Source of the DNA: JAJTFW01 sp031411335
Lineage (GTDB): Bacteria; Bacteroidota; Bacteroidia; AKYH767-A; OLB10
Reading direction: 5' to 3'
Assembly (NCBI GenBank): GCA_031411335.1
Contig: JANOAX010000005.1
Span: 1 to 48,682 of the forward strand
Length of the DNA stretch: 48,682 nt
Positions 34,659 to 43,466 of this stretch are shown here, one piece after another. Each line of letters begins with the position of its first letter. Position 1 is the first letter of the stretch. Under the pieces are notes generated by a model that was given only the letters and a program-made list of their open reading frames with translations, did no database searches and had not been told where the DNA came from. Both the position numbers and the translations under genes were made by a program.

Positions 34659-37331
34659 CTACAGTATAATTTTTGTCCGTTTTAAAATTTGATTAATTAA
34701 AAATGAAAGCAAACTGAATCCTAACATAACTGCAAGGTCTTGTCCGCTTGGAGAATGTAATGACAATGCTTTAGAAACTGGTGGAATGAAATATGCCCCA
34801 AGCGTAATTAAAAGGCAAATTCCAATGGCATACCATACATATTTATTAGTGAACACATCTGATTTGAAAAATGATTTAGAACTTTCTGTTGTCATACTGA
34901 ATACATGCAAAAGTTGACAAAGAATAAGCGTGACAAATAAAATGTTGTTACATAATTCCGGATTCCATGATACGGAATTGTGCATGGTGAAGTGTGTAAA
35001 TAAAACAGCGCCAAAGGTGCAGACAGACATCACAAATGCATAAACAAAAATTGACTTCCACCTTTGTCTATCAATAATCGGTTCATTTGAATTTCGTGGT
35101 GGTTGTTTCATTATTGAATCGTTCCCTTTAGTAACTCCAAGTGCTAGTGCAGGCAAAACATCAGTTACAAGATTGATGTATAAAATCTGCAAGGCGAACA
35201 AACCGAAATGAAAGTTAAAAATGGATGCAATAGAAACAATCAGCAATTCACTGATGTTGCACGAAAGCAAATACATAACAAACCTCCGGATGTTTTCAAA
35301 AATGATTCTGCCCTGTTTAATAGCAATAACAATAGATGAGAATGAATCATCTTTAAGTATCATGTCGGAAACTTCCTGAGCTACCTGTGTGCCCCGCATT
35401 CCCATCGCAATACCAATGTCGGATTTCTTTAATGCCGGAGCATCATTCACTCCATCTCCTGTCATACCGACCACCAATTTGCTTTCCTGTAATAACGAAA
35501 CCAAATCCAGTTTTTGTTTCGGGCTGACACGGGCAAATATTTTTGTGTTACTCCACCTTTGTTTTTCCTCTTTAGAAAGATTTTTGAAGGGAAGCATTTC
35601 ACTTCCATGAATTACACTTTCGTTTTCTGTATCTATTAAACCCAATTTCAATCCGATATTCTTTGCAGTTGCGGGATGGTCGCCTGTTATCATGATTACA
35701 TTTATTCCGGCTGATTTACATTCCTGTATGGCGGCACTCACTTCTTCGCGTAATGGGTCGAGCATGCCGATTAATCCTGCAAAAACAAGTTGCTCAGACA
35801 ATTTTTCAGGCACCTCATTGGTTTCAAGAAATGCTGTTGCAATAATTCTCAATCCTGATTGTGCAAGTTTTTCTCCTTCACTTATCCACTTCCTTTTATG
35901 TACTTCAGCCATCGCAATTTGCTTTTCATTTTCTAGATAATGGGTGCATCGCTCCAACAATTCATCAACTGCTCCTTTGGCAACAATCACATTTGTTCCT
36001 TCTGCCTCATGAATCGTTGCCATGATTTTTGTTTCAGATGAAAACGGCTCCTCCTTTATTTTTGGATACTTAGTGCGGTAAGTTTCTATGTCAATTCCTT
36101 CTGAATAAGCAAATTTTAGTAAAGCTATTTCCAATGGGTCACCTACCTCCTTTGCATCACTATTTATTAAATCAAGTTGTGCTGTATTGCATAACACAGC
36201 AATTTTATTTATCCATCTGTGTGATTTACCATCTGAAGGTGTTTTACGATTATTTAAATCAACTTTAATTTCCGTTTTGCCCTCAGCAGATAAAATAGAA
36301 GTAACTTCAATTTTATTTTGCGTAAGCGTTCCTGTTTTATCCGTGCAAATCACATTTACTCCACCTAGCGTTTCAACAGCTTCCAACTTTTTTACAATCA
36401 CATTGTGTTTTGCCATCTTTAACATTCCCTGTGCAAGTGCAAGCGTTGCAACAATCGGCAATCCTTCGGGTATAGCAGCCACGGCAAGAGCAATGGATGT
36501 TTTCAGCATTTCCACAATCGGGTCTCCATATAAAACTCCGGCAATGAAAATAATTACAACCAACGCAATTGTTATCATAATCAGTTTCTTGCTGAACTCT
36601 TCCAATTTTATTTCTAATGGCGTTACTGCCTGCTCTGCTCCCTGCACCAACGAAGCAATTTTACCAAGCTCTGTGTTCATTCCAATTCCCGTTACAAGTG
36701 CTTTGGCATTTCCATTGGTTGCAAAAGTCCCGGTATAAATCATATTCATCCGCTCGGCAAGCGATGTGTCCTTTGCTAATATTTTATCCTCCTTTTCAAC
36801 GGGCATGGATTCACCTGTCAATGCAGATTCATTTACTGAGAATTGCGATAGATTAAAAATACGTGCATCAGCAAGAATCATATCACCCGCTTCGAGAAAT
36901 AAAATATCACCGGGAACAATTTCGGAAGAAGTAATTTCAATAAGTTTTTTATCACGAAATACTTTTGCATTTACCTGTGTCATTTTTTTTAAAGCATCCA
37001 TTGATCGTTCTGCCTGAAATTCCATAACAAATCCTATGACTGCGTTTATAACTATAACAGCAAGAATTGCAAAACCATCTAACCACTCTTTGAAGAAAAA
37101 AGAAAGACCCACTGCTACCAGTAGCATGTAAACCATCGGACTTGTGAACTGTGTAAGAAAAATCAGAAATAGGCTTCTTGTTTTTTTCTGTTCAATATCG
37201 TTTTTACCATATGATTGTTGCCGTTTTTTTACTTCAGCATCCGACAAGCCATTATCAGTACTTGTGTTTAGCTGGCTGTTTATTTCCTCAATTGAAAAGG
37301 AATGAGCATCGGCAATGATTATCTTTTCCAT
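34659..37331 (-). CDS. P2-type cation-transporting ATPase (calcium-ATPase-like)
   Basis: The 890-residue pump carries an N-terminal cation-ATPase domain, the E1-E2 actuator with ALTGES near 173-178, the phosphorylation site CTDKTGTLTQ near 328-337, and the hinge MTGDGVNDAP near 620. Ion-site motifs match calcium pumps rather than copper pumps. M4 has AAIPEGLP, M5 has CNISEL (Asn and Glu as in SERCA), and M6 has NLVTDVLPALALG (Asn, Thr and Asp as in SERCA). There is no CPC/CPH motif and no HMA domain. At the M8 position where SERCA has Glu908, this protein has Gln (ILCQLL), so the second site may differ. It is encoded between the split CusA and the AAA NTPase, within the copper operon. Calcium or manganese is the likely substrate by family. 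Confidence 0.88.
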   Translation of the reverse strand: MEKIIIADAHSFSIEEINSQLNTSTDNGLSDAEVKKRQQSYGKNDIEQKKTRSLFLIFLTQFTSPMVYMLLVAVGLSFFFKEWLDGFAILAVIVINAVIGFVMEFQAERSMDALKKMTQVNAKVFRDKKLIEITSSEIVPGDILFLEAGDMILADARIFNLSQFSVNESALTGESMPVEKEDKILAKDTSLAERMNMIYTGTFATNGNAKALVTGIGMNTELGKIASLVQGAEQAVTPLEIKLEEFSKKLIMITIALVVIIFIAGVLYGDPIVEMLKTSIALAVAAIPEGLPIVATLALAQGMLKMAKHNVIVKKLEAVETLGGVNVICTDKTGTLTQNKIEVTSILSAEGKTEIKVDLNNRKTPSDGKSHRWINKIAVLCNTAQLDLINSDAKEVGDPLEIALLKFAYSEGIDIETYRTKYPKIKEEPFSSETKIMATIHEAEGTNVIVAKGAVDELLERCTHYLENEKQIAMAEVHKRKWISEGEKLAQSGLRIIATAFLETNEVPEKLSEQLVFAGLIGMLDPLREEVSAAIQECKSAGINVIMITGDHPATAKNIGLKLGLIDTENESVIHGSEMLPFKNLSKEEKQRWSNTKIFARVSPKQKLDLVSLLQESKLVVGMTGDGVNDAPALKKSDIGIAMGMRGTQVAQEVSDMILKDDSFSSIVIAIKQGRIIFENIRRFVMYLLSCNISELLIVSIASIFNFHFGLFALQILYINLVTDVLPALALGVTKGNDSIMKQPPRNSNEPIIDRQRWKSIFVYAFVMSVCTFGAVLFTHFTMHNSVSWNPELCNNILFVTLILCQLLHVFSMTTESSKSFFKSDVFTNKYVWYAIGICLLITLGAYFIPPVSKALSLHSPSGQDLAVMLGFSLLSFLINQILKRTKIIL

Positions 37332-37335
37332 TTCG

Positions 37336-39255
37336 CTAATCTTTTATTTCCAAATATTCTACTTTGCCCTGCTTTCTTATTTCACGCTCTTTTACCATTT
37401 GATAAACCACTGGCAAAACGATTAATACGAAAAGAGTAGAGGTAATCAGCCCGAACACAAAAGGTATTGCAATCGGTTTCATTACATCGCTTCCTACACC
37501 TGTTGCCAAAAGAATTGGCAACAATCCAATCATGTCTGCCATTACAGTCATTAGTTTAGGACGGACACGCATCACCGCACCTGAAAAAACTGCTGTCTGA
37601 ACTTCTTCCTTTGAAAGTTCGGCACTCTTCTTTTTTTCTACCGCATCGTGTATTGCTTCATTCATATACACAATCATTAACACACCTGTTTCTACTGCAA
37701 TACCGAATAAGGCTATAAATCCAACAGCAACGGCAACTGAAAAGTTCACATTAAATAAATACATGGAATAAACACCACCTATAAGGGCAAGGGGAATGCT
37801 CGAAAGCACAATGAGCATTTCTTTGGCAGAACGAAAAGTGAAATACAAAACTAACGCAATGATGAGAAGTGTGATTGGAATAATGATTCTCAAACGCTTT
37901 TCAGCACGGACTTTACTTTCATATTGTCCGCTCCAATTGATGAAATACCCTTTTGGAAGATTTTTAAAATCGGCTTCGATTTTTTCTTTGGCATCTTTCA
38001 CTACGCTACCCATGTCCCTGCCTCGCACATTAAACAAAACCGTTCCGCGCAGCATGGCATTTTCAGAACTAATCATTGGCGGACCTTCTGAAATTTCTAA
38101 ATCTGCCACTGCGGATAATGGGATAACACCATAGTCGAGTGTTTGTAAAGGTGTGCGTTTTATTTCCTCAATATCACTTCTAAAATCCTGAGCTAAACGC
38201 AAGGCAATACTGAAACGCTGTCTGCCTTCAATGGTATTGGTCAACGGCATTCCACCCAACGCCATTTCAATAATCATGTTCACTTCTTCTACCGAAAGGT
38301 TGTAACGGGCAATTTCTTCGCGCTTAATTTTTACATCAAGATACTTTCCACCGGTAAGCTGCTCTACATACAAATCCGCAAGTCCTTCAATACCCTGTAA
38401 TGATTTTTCAATTTGTCTTGAAAGGTTATAAATAGTATCTAAGCTTTGTCCGAAAATTTTGATTCCAATATCAGTTCGCACTCCGGTTGAAAGCATATTG
38501 ATACGGTTTATTATGGGTTGTGTCCATCCCGATGTTACACCCGGTATCTGCACCTTTTCATTTAGTTCCGAAATCAATTTTTCGGTGGTCATGTCTTTAC
38601 GCCATTCCGATTTTGGTTTCAGTATAATGATGCTCTCAATCATGCTCATGGGAGCATTGTCGGTGGCTGTGTAGGCACGCCCCGCTTTGCCCAATACATT
38701 TTCTACTTCGGGAAAACTTTTAATGATTTTGTCCTGCACCTGTAAAATGCGTTTGGCTTCGTTGTTGGAAACATCGGGCAAAGTAACAGGCATAAATAAA
38801 AGTGAACCTTCATCTAATGGCGGCATAAATTCAGAACCCAACCTCAATATAAATGGGATACTTCCTAAAACAATTAGAACAGCAATAGCGATTACCGTTT
38901 TTTTCCATCGCTGACACAATCGTAATACAGGGCTGTAAATTTTAATGAAGAAATTAGCAATAGGATTTCTGCTTTCTGGAATTAGTTTTCCTTTCAAAAG
39001 TGAACGCAACAGCATTGGAACAATAAACAATGCAACGATAACAGAACCAATCATGGTAAATGTTTTTGTCCAGACCAATGGCGAGAACAATTTTTTTTCC
39101 TGACCTTCCAAAAACAATATAGGTGCGAATGAAATGAGTGTAACCAAAATGGAAAAGAAAACGGCTCTTCCTACTATGCGTGATGAACGCTCAATTATTT
39201 TAATGCGTTCTTCTTCACTTAGCTCGTTTGTGTTTCCTATTCTTTCCTTTTCCAT
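37336..39255 (-). CDS. cusA: CusA-type RND copper/silver pump, C-terminal half (TM5-TM12)
   Basis: The 639-residue frame encodes the second part of a heavy-metal RND pump. It begins inside the cytoplasmic loop between TM4 and TM5. Helices near 31-50 and 66-85 are TM5 and TM6, TM7 is near 119-138, and a periplasmic domain follows. The three methionines of the E. coli CusA site (573, 623, 672) correspond to Met155 (FMPVTLP), Met205 (APMSM) and Met254 (RINMLSTG), with identical 50- and 49-residue spacing. The proton-relay Glu and Lys are at Glu522 (GIAVETG) and Lys567 (RVRPKLMT). The ATG overlaps the N-half stop (TAATG), with GAGGA five bases upstream as a possible ribosome site. Methionine-triad conservation points to Cu(I)/Ag(I). 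Confidence 0.9.
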   Translation of the reverse strand: MEKERIGNTNELSEEERIKIIERSSRIVGRAVFFSILVTLISFAPILFLEGQEKKLFSPLVWTKTFTMIGSVIVALFIVPMLLRSLLKGKLIPESRNPIANFFIKIYSPVLRLCQRWKKTVIAIAVLIVLGSIPFILRLGSEFMPPLDEGSLLFMPVTLPDVSNNEAKRILQVQDKIIKSFPEVENVLGKAGRAYTATDNAPMSMIESIIILKPKSEWRKDMTTEKLISELNEKVQIPGVTSGWTQPIINRINMLSTGVRTDIGIKIFGQSLDTIYNLSRQIEKSLQGIEGLADLYVEQLTGGKYLDVKIKREEIARYNLSVEEVNMIIEMALGGMPLTNTIEGRQRFSIALRLAQDFRSDIEEIKRTPLQTLDYGVIPLSAVADLEISEGPPMISSENAMLRGTVLFNVRGRDMGSVVKDAKEKIEADFKNLPKGYFINWSGQYESKVRAEKRLRIIIPITLLIIALVLYFTFRSAKEMLIVLSSIPLALIGGVYSMYLFNVNFSVAVAVGFIALFGIAVETGVLMIVYMNEAIHDAVEKKKSAELSKEEVQTAVFSGAVMRVRPKLMTVMADMIGLLPILLATGVGSDVMKPIAIPFVFGLITSTLFVLIVLPVVYQMVKEREIRKQGKVEYLEIKD

Positions 39256-40529
39256 TATTCCTCTGTTTTTAAAACTGCCTTTACCAAGCCTTTATAGGCA
39301 TTTTCAGTCATTACAATTCCGGCATCCACTAAATCGCCAATGGCGAGAGCAATGCCGCCAAGCGACATGATGTTGAGTGAAATGCCAAATAGTTTTACCA
39401 GCATAAAACCAATTAAAACGGACAAGGGAATGGTTACTATTGCAACTGTTGCACTACGCACATGAAAAAGAAACAGTAACACAACGAGAGCCACGACAAT
39501 AATTTCTTCAATTAATGCCTCTTTCAAAGTTGCAATGGCAGCTTCAATCAAGTTGCTGCGGTCGTAAGCGATTTTAATTTTTACTCCGGGAGGCAATCCT
39601 TTTCCCACATCACCTAATCTTTCTTTCACACGGTCAATTACCTCTTTAGCGTTTTCACCATAACGGGCTACTACAACTCCTCCAACTACTTCACCTTCTC
39701 CGTTTTCATCTACTATTCCTAAACGGATGTCGCTGCTCATTTGCACATCAGCCACATCTTTCATTTTTATGGGAATGGATTTGAATGAGCCAACAGCAAT
39801 TTCTTCAATATCTTTTATACTTTTGATATAGCCCAACCCCTGTATTAAGTATCCCATTCGGTTCATTTCGTAAATGCTTCCGCCCACATCACGGTTATTT
39901 GCTTTCAATGCGTTTGCCACATCCATTGCAGAAACATTGTAGTAAACCAATTTGTGCGGATTGATACTTACTTGATATTGTTTTTGAAAACCACCAAAGG
40001 ATGCTACTTCGCTAACGCCTTCCACATTTTGAAGGGCAAATTTTACATACCAGTCCTGCACTGCCCGCAACTCTCCTAAATCGTAACCATCACCTTGTAA
40101 TGTATACCAGAATACATGACCAACTCCTGTTCCATCGGGACCAAGTGTTGGAGTTACGCCTTGTGGCATCGCTTTTTGAGCAAAGTTCAGTCGCTCTAAT
40201 ACACGGGTTCTTGCCCAGTAAATTTCTGCATCGTCATTGAAAATGACGAAGATGAAACTCATGCCGAACATGGAAGCAGCACGAATGGATTTGATATTCG
40301 GAATACCCTGCAAATTGGAAACTAACGGATAAGTGACTTGGTCTTCCATGATTTTTGGATTTCGCCCCATCCATTCGGTGTAAACGATAACCTGATTTTC
40401 TGAAAGGTCAGGAATAGCATCAACAGGAGTAGTCATCACCGACCATACACCACCGACCACAATCATCAAAATTCCAATCCACACAAAAAAGCGGTTGTGC
40501 ATTGACCAAGAAATAATTTTTTCTATCAT
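39255..40529 (-). CDS. cusA: CusA-type RND copper/silver pump, N-terminal half (TM1-TM4)
   Basis: The 424-residue frame encodes TM1 (about 13-32) and the first periplasmic porter domain (for example PDLSENQVIVYTEWMGRNP and GPDGTGVGHVFWYTL). TM2-TM4 follow (about 345-410). The essential TM4 Asp (E. coli CusA Asp405) is Asp402 in GDLVDAGIVMTENA. Translation stops at TAA (39257-39255), 12 residues after ENAYKGL, just where the cytoplasmic loop of CusA should continue into TM5. The next frame supplies that continuation. Six codons before the stop lies a T TTA AAA heptamer in the zero frame, the classical -1 frameshift form. Total length of both halves is 1063 residues, close to the 1047 of E. coli CusA. 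The gene starts with a four-base ATGA overlap with the copB stop. Confidence 0.9.
   Translation of the reverse strand: MIEKIISWSMHNRFFVWIGILMIVVGGVWSVMTTPVDAIPDLSENQVIVYTEWMGRNPKIMEDQVTYPLVSNLQGIPNIKSIRAASMFGMSFIFVIFNDDAEIYWARTRVLERLNFAQKAMPQGVTPTLGPDGTGVGHVFWYTLQGDGYDLGELRAVQDWYVKFALQNVEGVSEVASFGGFQKQYQVSINPHKLVYYNVSAMDVANALKANNRDVGGSIYEMNRMGYLIQGLGYIKSIKDIEEIAVGSFKSIPIKMKDVADVQMSSDIRLGIVDENGEGEVVGGVVVARYGENAKEVIDRVKERLGDVGKGLPPGVKIKIAYDRSNLIEAAIATLKEALIEEIIVVALVVLLFLFHVRSATVAIVTIPLSVLIGFMLVKLFGISLNIMSLGGIALAIGDLVDAGIVMTENAYKGLVKAVLKTEE
39267..39273 (-). promoter_or_regulatory. Candidate -1 ribosomal frameshift site between the two CusA halves
   Basis: On the minus strand, codons GTT TTA AAA ACA contain T TTA AAA, which fits X_XXY_YYZ in the reading frame of the N-half. 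Slipping back one base here continues as AAC AGA GGA ATA ATG, directly into the C-half frame without a stop. A GAGGA between the heptamer and the C-half ATG could act as a stimulator or as the C-half ribosome-binding site. No downstream pseudoknot was modelled. Confidence 0.4.
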
Positions 40530-42547
40530 GCTAATTTCCTCTTTAGAAGTTGGGCATTTATCGCAACTACAATAGTGCTTAAACTCATCAAGACAGCACC
40601 AACTGCCGGACTAAGCATGATGCCCCATTTATACAAAACACCAGCTGCCAACGGAATTGCAAGAATATTATAGCCCGCTGCCCACCAAAGGTTTTGTATC
40701 ATTTTATTATAGGTAGCTTTTCCAAACAAAATAAGGTTAGCGATATCTTTTGGGTTGGAGTTTACTAAAATAATGTCTGCAGTTTCCGCTGCCACATCAG
40801 TGCCTGAACCAACTGCAATACCTATATCCGCTTGTGCCAATGCAGGTGCATCATTTACTCCATCGCCTGTCATGGCAACAAATTCACCTTTCTCCTGAAG
40901 CTCTTTTACTTTCTCCAATTTATCATGCGGTAATACATTGGCTAAAAAGCCGTCCATTTTTAATTCATCGCTTACTTTCTTTGCAACCTTTTCATTGTCG
41001 CCTGTAAGCAGCAAATTTTTTATTCCTGCTTCCTTGAGTATTTGAATTGCTTCAAAAGAGTTTTCTCTTATTTGGTCGGAAAATGTAAAACACCCTACTA
41101 CTGCTTTATCCACCATCACATATACCACCGTTCCTGCAAATTCATCCTTTGTTTCATTAATACTAATGTTTTGTTCTTTCAGGTAATTCGGTCCCACTAC
41201 TTTAATTTCTTTTCCTTCAACAATTCCTTCCAACCCTTTACCCGGAAGGTAATTGAAGTTTTCTGCTTTAGGAATTGTGATGTTCAATTCTTTCACCTTT
41301 CTTAATAAACCAGTTGCGATATAATGTTCAGAATGCTGTTCAATGCCTGATGCAAGACGAAGCAATTCCTTATCATCAAAATTTTGGTTCAACACTTTAA
41401 CTTCCTGCAACTGATGTGTGCCTTTCGTAAGTGTTCCTGTTTTATCAAAAATGATTGTAGTAATTAATCGTGCATTTTCAAAAGCGGTTCTGTTGCGAAT
41501 GAGCAACCCTTTCTGCGCGGAAATTGAAGTTGAAATGGCTACCACTAAAGGCACAGCTAACCCTAACGCATGAGGACAGGAAATAACCATTACTGTGACC
41601 ATTCTTTCTAATGCAAACACGAAAGGGAAACCCAACAGCAGCCAAACTGCAAGTGTTATGACACCACCCCCTAAAGCCACAAAAGTCAAAACTTTTGCTG
41701 CACGGTCGGCAAAATTTTGTGTTCTTGATTTTACTTTCTGAGCATCTTCAACCAACTTCACCACTTTATTTAGATAGCTATCTTTTCCGGTGCTGACAAC
41801 TTTAATTGTTAAAGAGCCATTACCATTAACAGCCCCGCCAATCACTTTACTGTCCTTTTCCTTTTTAACGGGTTTGCTCTCGCCTGTAAGCATACTTTCG
41901 TCAAGATAACTTTCACCTTCCAAAACAATTCCATCAACAGGAACTTTTTCGCCCGGCTTTACCATTATTATATCATCCTTTTTTAGTTGACTTACATTCA
42001 CTTCTTCAACTGAACCATGATGTATCAGGTGTGCCGATGAAGGCATCATCTTTACTAATAATTCAAGTGAACGGGAAGCACCCATTACCGACTTCATTTC
42101 AAAGTAATGACCAATGAGCATGATATCTATCAAGGTTGCCATTTCCCAATAAAAGTCCATACCCTGCAAACCAAAAGTGATCGCCACACTGTATGCCCCA
42201 GCAACAAAAATGGCTACGCCGATCAGGGTCATCATTCCAATGGCTTTGTCTTTTACTTCGTCATACAGTCCTTTTAGAAAAGGATAACCACCATAAACAA
42301 AAATGAAAGTGGAAAGAATTGCTAAAACATATTTGTCGCCTTGAAAACTGAACTCAAATCCTAACCATAATTGTATCATGTGAGAAAGGGCAAGCACAGG
42401 AATGGAAACACTGGAACAAATAAGAAACCGCTTCCAAAAATCAGAAACATTGTGTCCGGCATGTTTGTCATGCCCGCTTACACCTTGTTCAATATGGTGG
42501 TTGTGAGTATCAGGTTTCTCTACGTGCTGGTGATTTGAATGTTCCAT
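40526..42547 (-). CDS. copB: Copper-exporting P1B-3 ATPase (CopB)
   Basis: The 673-residue pump exports copper from cytosol to periplasm. The N-terminus is His-rich (about 1-33, e.g. HNHHIEQGVSGHDKHAGH) in place of a CxxC HMA domain. The membrane metal site is CPH (VISCPHALGLAVPL), and the later helices show YNILAIPLAAG and MSLST. This CPH/YN/MSxST combination defines the P1B-3 (CopB) subgroup rather than CopA. Actuator LTGES, phosphorylation DKTGTLTKG, and hinge MTGDGVNDAPALAQADIG are intact. It overlaps the upstream 4-TM protein by 28 bases and the N-half of cusA by 4 bases, so it is translated as part of a tightly coupled unit. Length is normal for the family. Confidence 0.94.
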   Translation of the reverse strand: MEHSNHQHVEKPDTHNHHIEQGVSGHDKHAGHNVSDFWKRFLICSSVSIPVLALSHMIQLWLGFEFSFQGDKYVLAILSTFIFVYGGYPFLKGLYDEVKDKAIGMMTLIGVAIFVAGAYSVAITFGLQGMDFYWEMATLIDIMLIGHYFEMKSVMGASRSLELLVKMMPSSAHLIHHGSVEEVNVSQLKKDDIIMVKPGEKVPVDGIVLEGESYLDESMLTGESKPVKKEKDSKVIGGAVNGNGSLTIKVVSTGKDSYLNKVVKLVEDAQKVKSRTQNFADRAAKVLTFVALGGGVITLAVWLLLGFPFVFALERMVTVMVISCPHALGLAVPLVVAISTSISAQKGLLIRNRTAFENARLITTIIFDKTGTLTKGTHQLQEVKVLNQNFDDKELLRLASGIEQHSEHYIATGLLRKVKELNITIPKAENFNYLPGKGLEGIVEGKEIKVVGPNYLKEQNISINETKDEFAGTVVYVMVDKAVVGCFTFSDQIRENSFEAIQILKEAGIKNLLLTGDNEKVAKKVSDELKMDGFLANVLPHDKLEKVKELQEKGEFVAMTGDGVNDAPALAQADIGIAVGSGTDVAAETADIILVNSNPKDIANLILFGKATYNKMIQNLWWAAGYNILAIPLAAGVLYKWGIMLSPAVGAVLMSLSTIVVAINAQLLKRKLA

Positions 42548-42909
42548 TGTTGCAATTTATTTTTTTGTAATTCAAACCATGTCCATAATCCACCTAAACC
42601 ATCTACAATTCCGAACGATAAAAAATGCCAATCTGCTATGCCTGTTGACATGAGATAAGCTACAACCAACGGAGCAGCAAATCGAGTGTGGGTTGTGTAT
42701 AAAGCAAATTGTAGATTACCTGAGAAAGCTGAACGGATATAATAATAAGAAGAGCACATCAGCACGAAGCCAAGCAAATTCAACCAAGCTTCACCGGATA
42801 CTGGAATATTAAACAATGGCAAAACCTTGTTTGGTAAAAACAACAATACCATTCCCGTAAGCAGGGAGTATAAACCGAAAATAAAAATGCTTTTACTTGC
42901 TCTGTTCAT
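42520..42909 (-). CDS. Small four-helix membrane protein of unknown function
   Basis: The 129-residue protein has four hydrophobic segments at about 7-27, 42-62, 75-95 and 98-115. I do not recognise the family. It has few charged residues, no Cys pairs and no Met- or His-rich motif. It starts the efflux part of the operon, just downstream of the csp terminator, and its end overlaps the copB start by 28 bases, which argues that it is really translated and coupled to copB. Function in metal handling is inferred from location only. Confidence 0.65.
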   Translation of the reverse strand: MNRASKSIFIFGLYSLLTGMVLLFLPNKVLPLFNIPVSGEAWLNLLGFVLMCSSYYYIRSAFSGNLQFALYTTHTRFAAPLVVAYLMSTGIADWHFLSFGIVDGLGGLWTWFELQKNKLQQWNIQITST

Positions 42910-42981
42910 TGTTTAAGTAATTTCAATGGATCGCAGTACATAGATTTTATTAAAAGCAGTCTTTTCAAGGCTGAATGAATT

Positions 42982-43013
42982 GAAAAAAAACAAGGACTGA
43001 ATTTCAATCCCTG
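42982..43013 (-). terminator. Rho-independent terminator downstream of csp
   Basis: Read on the minus strand, arms at 43012-43005 (AGGGATTG) and 42999-42992 (CAGTCCTT) form an 8-bp stem with two G-U pairs. The stem closes an AAATT loop and is followed by GTTTTTTTTC (42991-42982). It lies about 20 bases past the csp stop. It should end the csp transcript and separate it from the efflux genes. Confidence 0.75.
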
Positions 43014-43032
43014 ATTTTTCTTCGTGAATAAA

Positions 43033-43362
43033 TTATGCTGCTACAGCAAGCATCGCTTTACATTCTGCAGCACATTTGCGACAAGCATCTGCACATTCTT
43101 TGCAATGTTTCATGTCAGAATGCTTTTCACATTCAGTTGCACAAGCATTACAAGCGTCTTCGCATTTTTTGAAAAGAACATCAAGGTTTGAATCAGTTTT
43201 ACTTGCAGCAACCAAAGCGTTGCAAGCATCAGCACACGCTATGCAAAGTTTTTCAGAATGTTCCATTCCCACTTTACCCTTGTTTTCTGTTGAGCAAGTT
43301 TCACATGCATCTGCACATATTTCGCAAGCATCAATGCAATTTTCAATTTTCTTATTTTCCAT
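43033..43362 (-). CDS. csp3: Four-helix-bundle copper-storage protein (Csp3-like)
   Basis: The 109-residue protein contains 17 Cys at positions 9, 13, 16, 20, 23, 40, 43, 47, 67, 71, 74, 78, 87, 90, 94, 97 and 101. Most are in repeated CxxxC/CxxC patterns (IDACEICADACETC, ADACNA, ADACRKCAAEC). This is the signature of Csp proteins, which line the inside of a four-helix bundle with thiolates and hold many Cu(I) ions. There is no signal or Tat peptide, so it should stay in the cytosol like Csp3 and buffer copper there. It has its own terminator just downstream. It is encoded between the metal-binding lipoprotein and the CopB/Cus genes. Confidence 0.9.
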   Translation of the reverse strand: MENKKIENCIDACEICADACETCSTENKGKVGMEHSEKLCIACADACNALVAASKTDSNLDVLFKKCEDACNACATECEKHSDMKHCKECADACRKCAAECKAMLAVAA

Positions 43363-43382
43363 TATATTATGAATTTAGTTTG

Positions 43383-43408
43383 GCAGAATTGCCATTGCGA
43401 AATTCTGC
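43383..43408. repeat. 8-bp perfect inverted repeat between csp and the metal-binding lipoprotein
   Basis: GCAGAATT (43383-43390) and AATTCTGC (43401-43408) are exact reverse complements around a 10-base loop. The repeat lies about 21-46 bases upstream of the csp start and about 60 bases past the lipoprotein stop. No U-tract follows on the minus strand. It could be an operator for a copper regulator or a weak terminator hairpin. Confidence 0.4.
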
Positions 43409-43466
43409 AATATCTATTTGGAAAGCATTACACAATTAAATCTTAGAGTTACATTATTCATAGTCT

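Noticed and set aside
43076..43439. Plus-strand frames opposite csp
   Set aside because: The minus-strand frame has the clear Csp cysteine pattern. The opposite frames are its antisense shadow.
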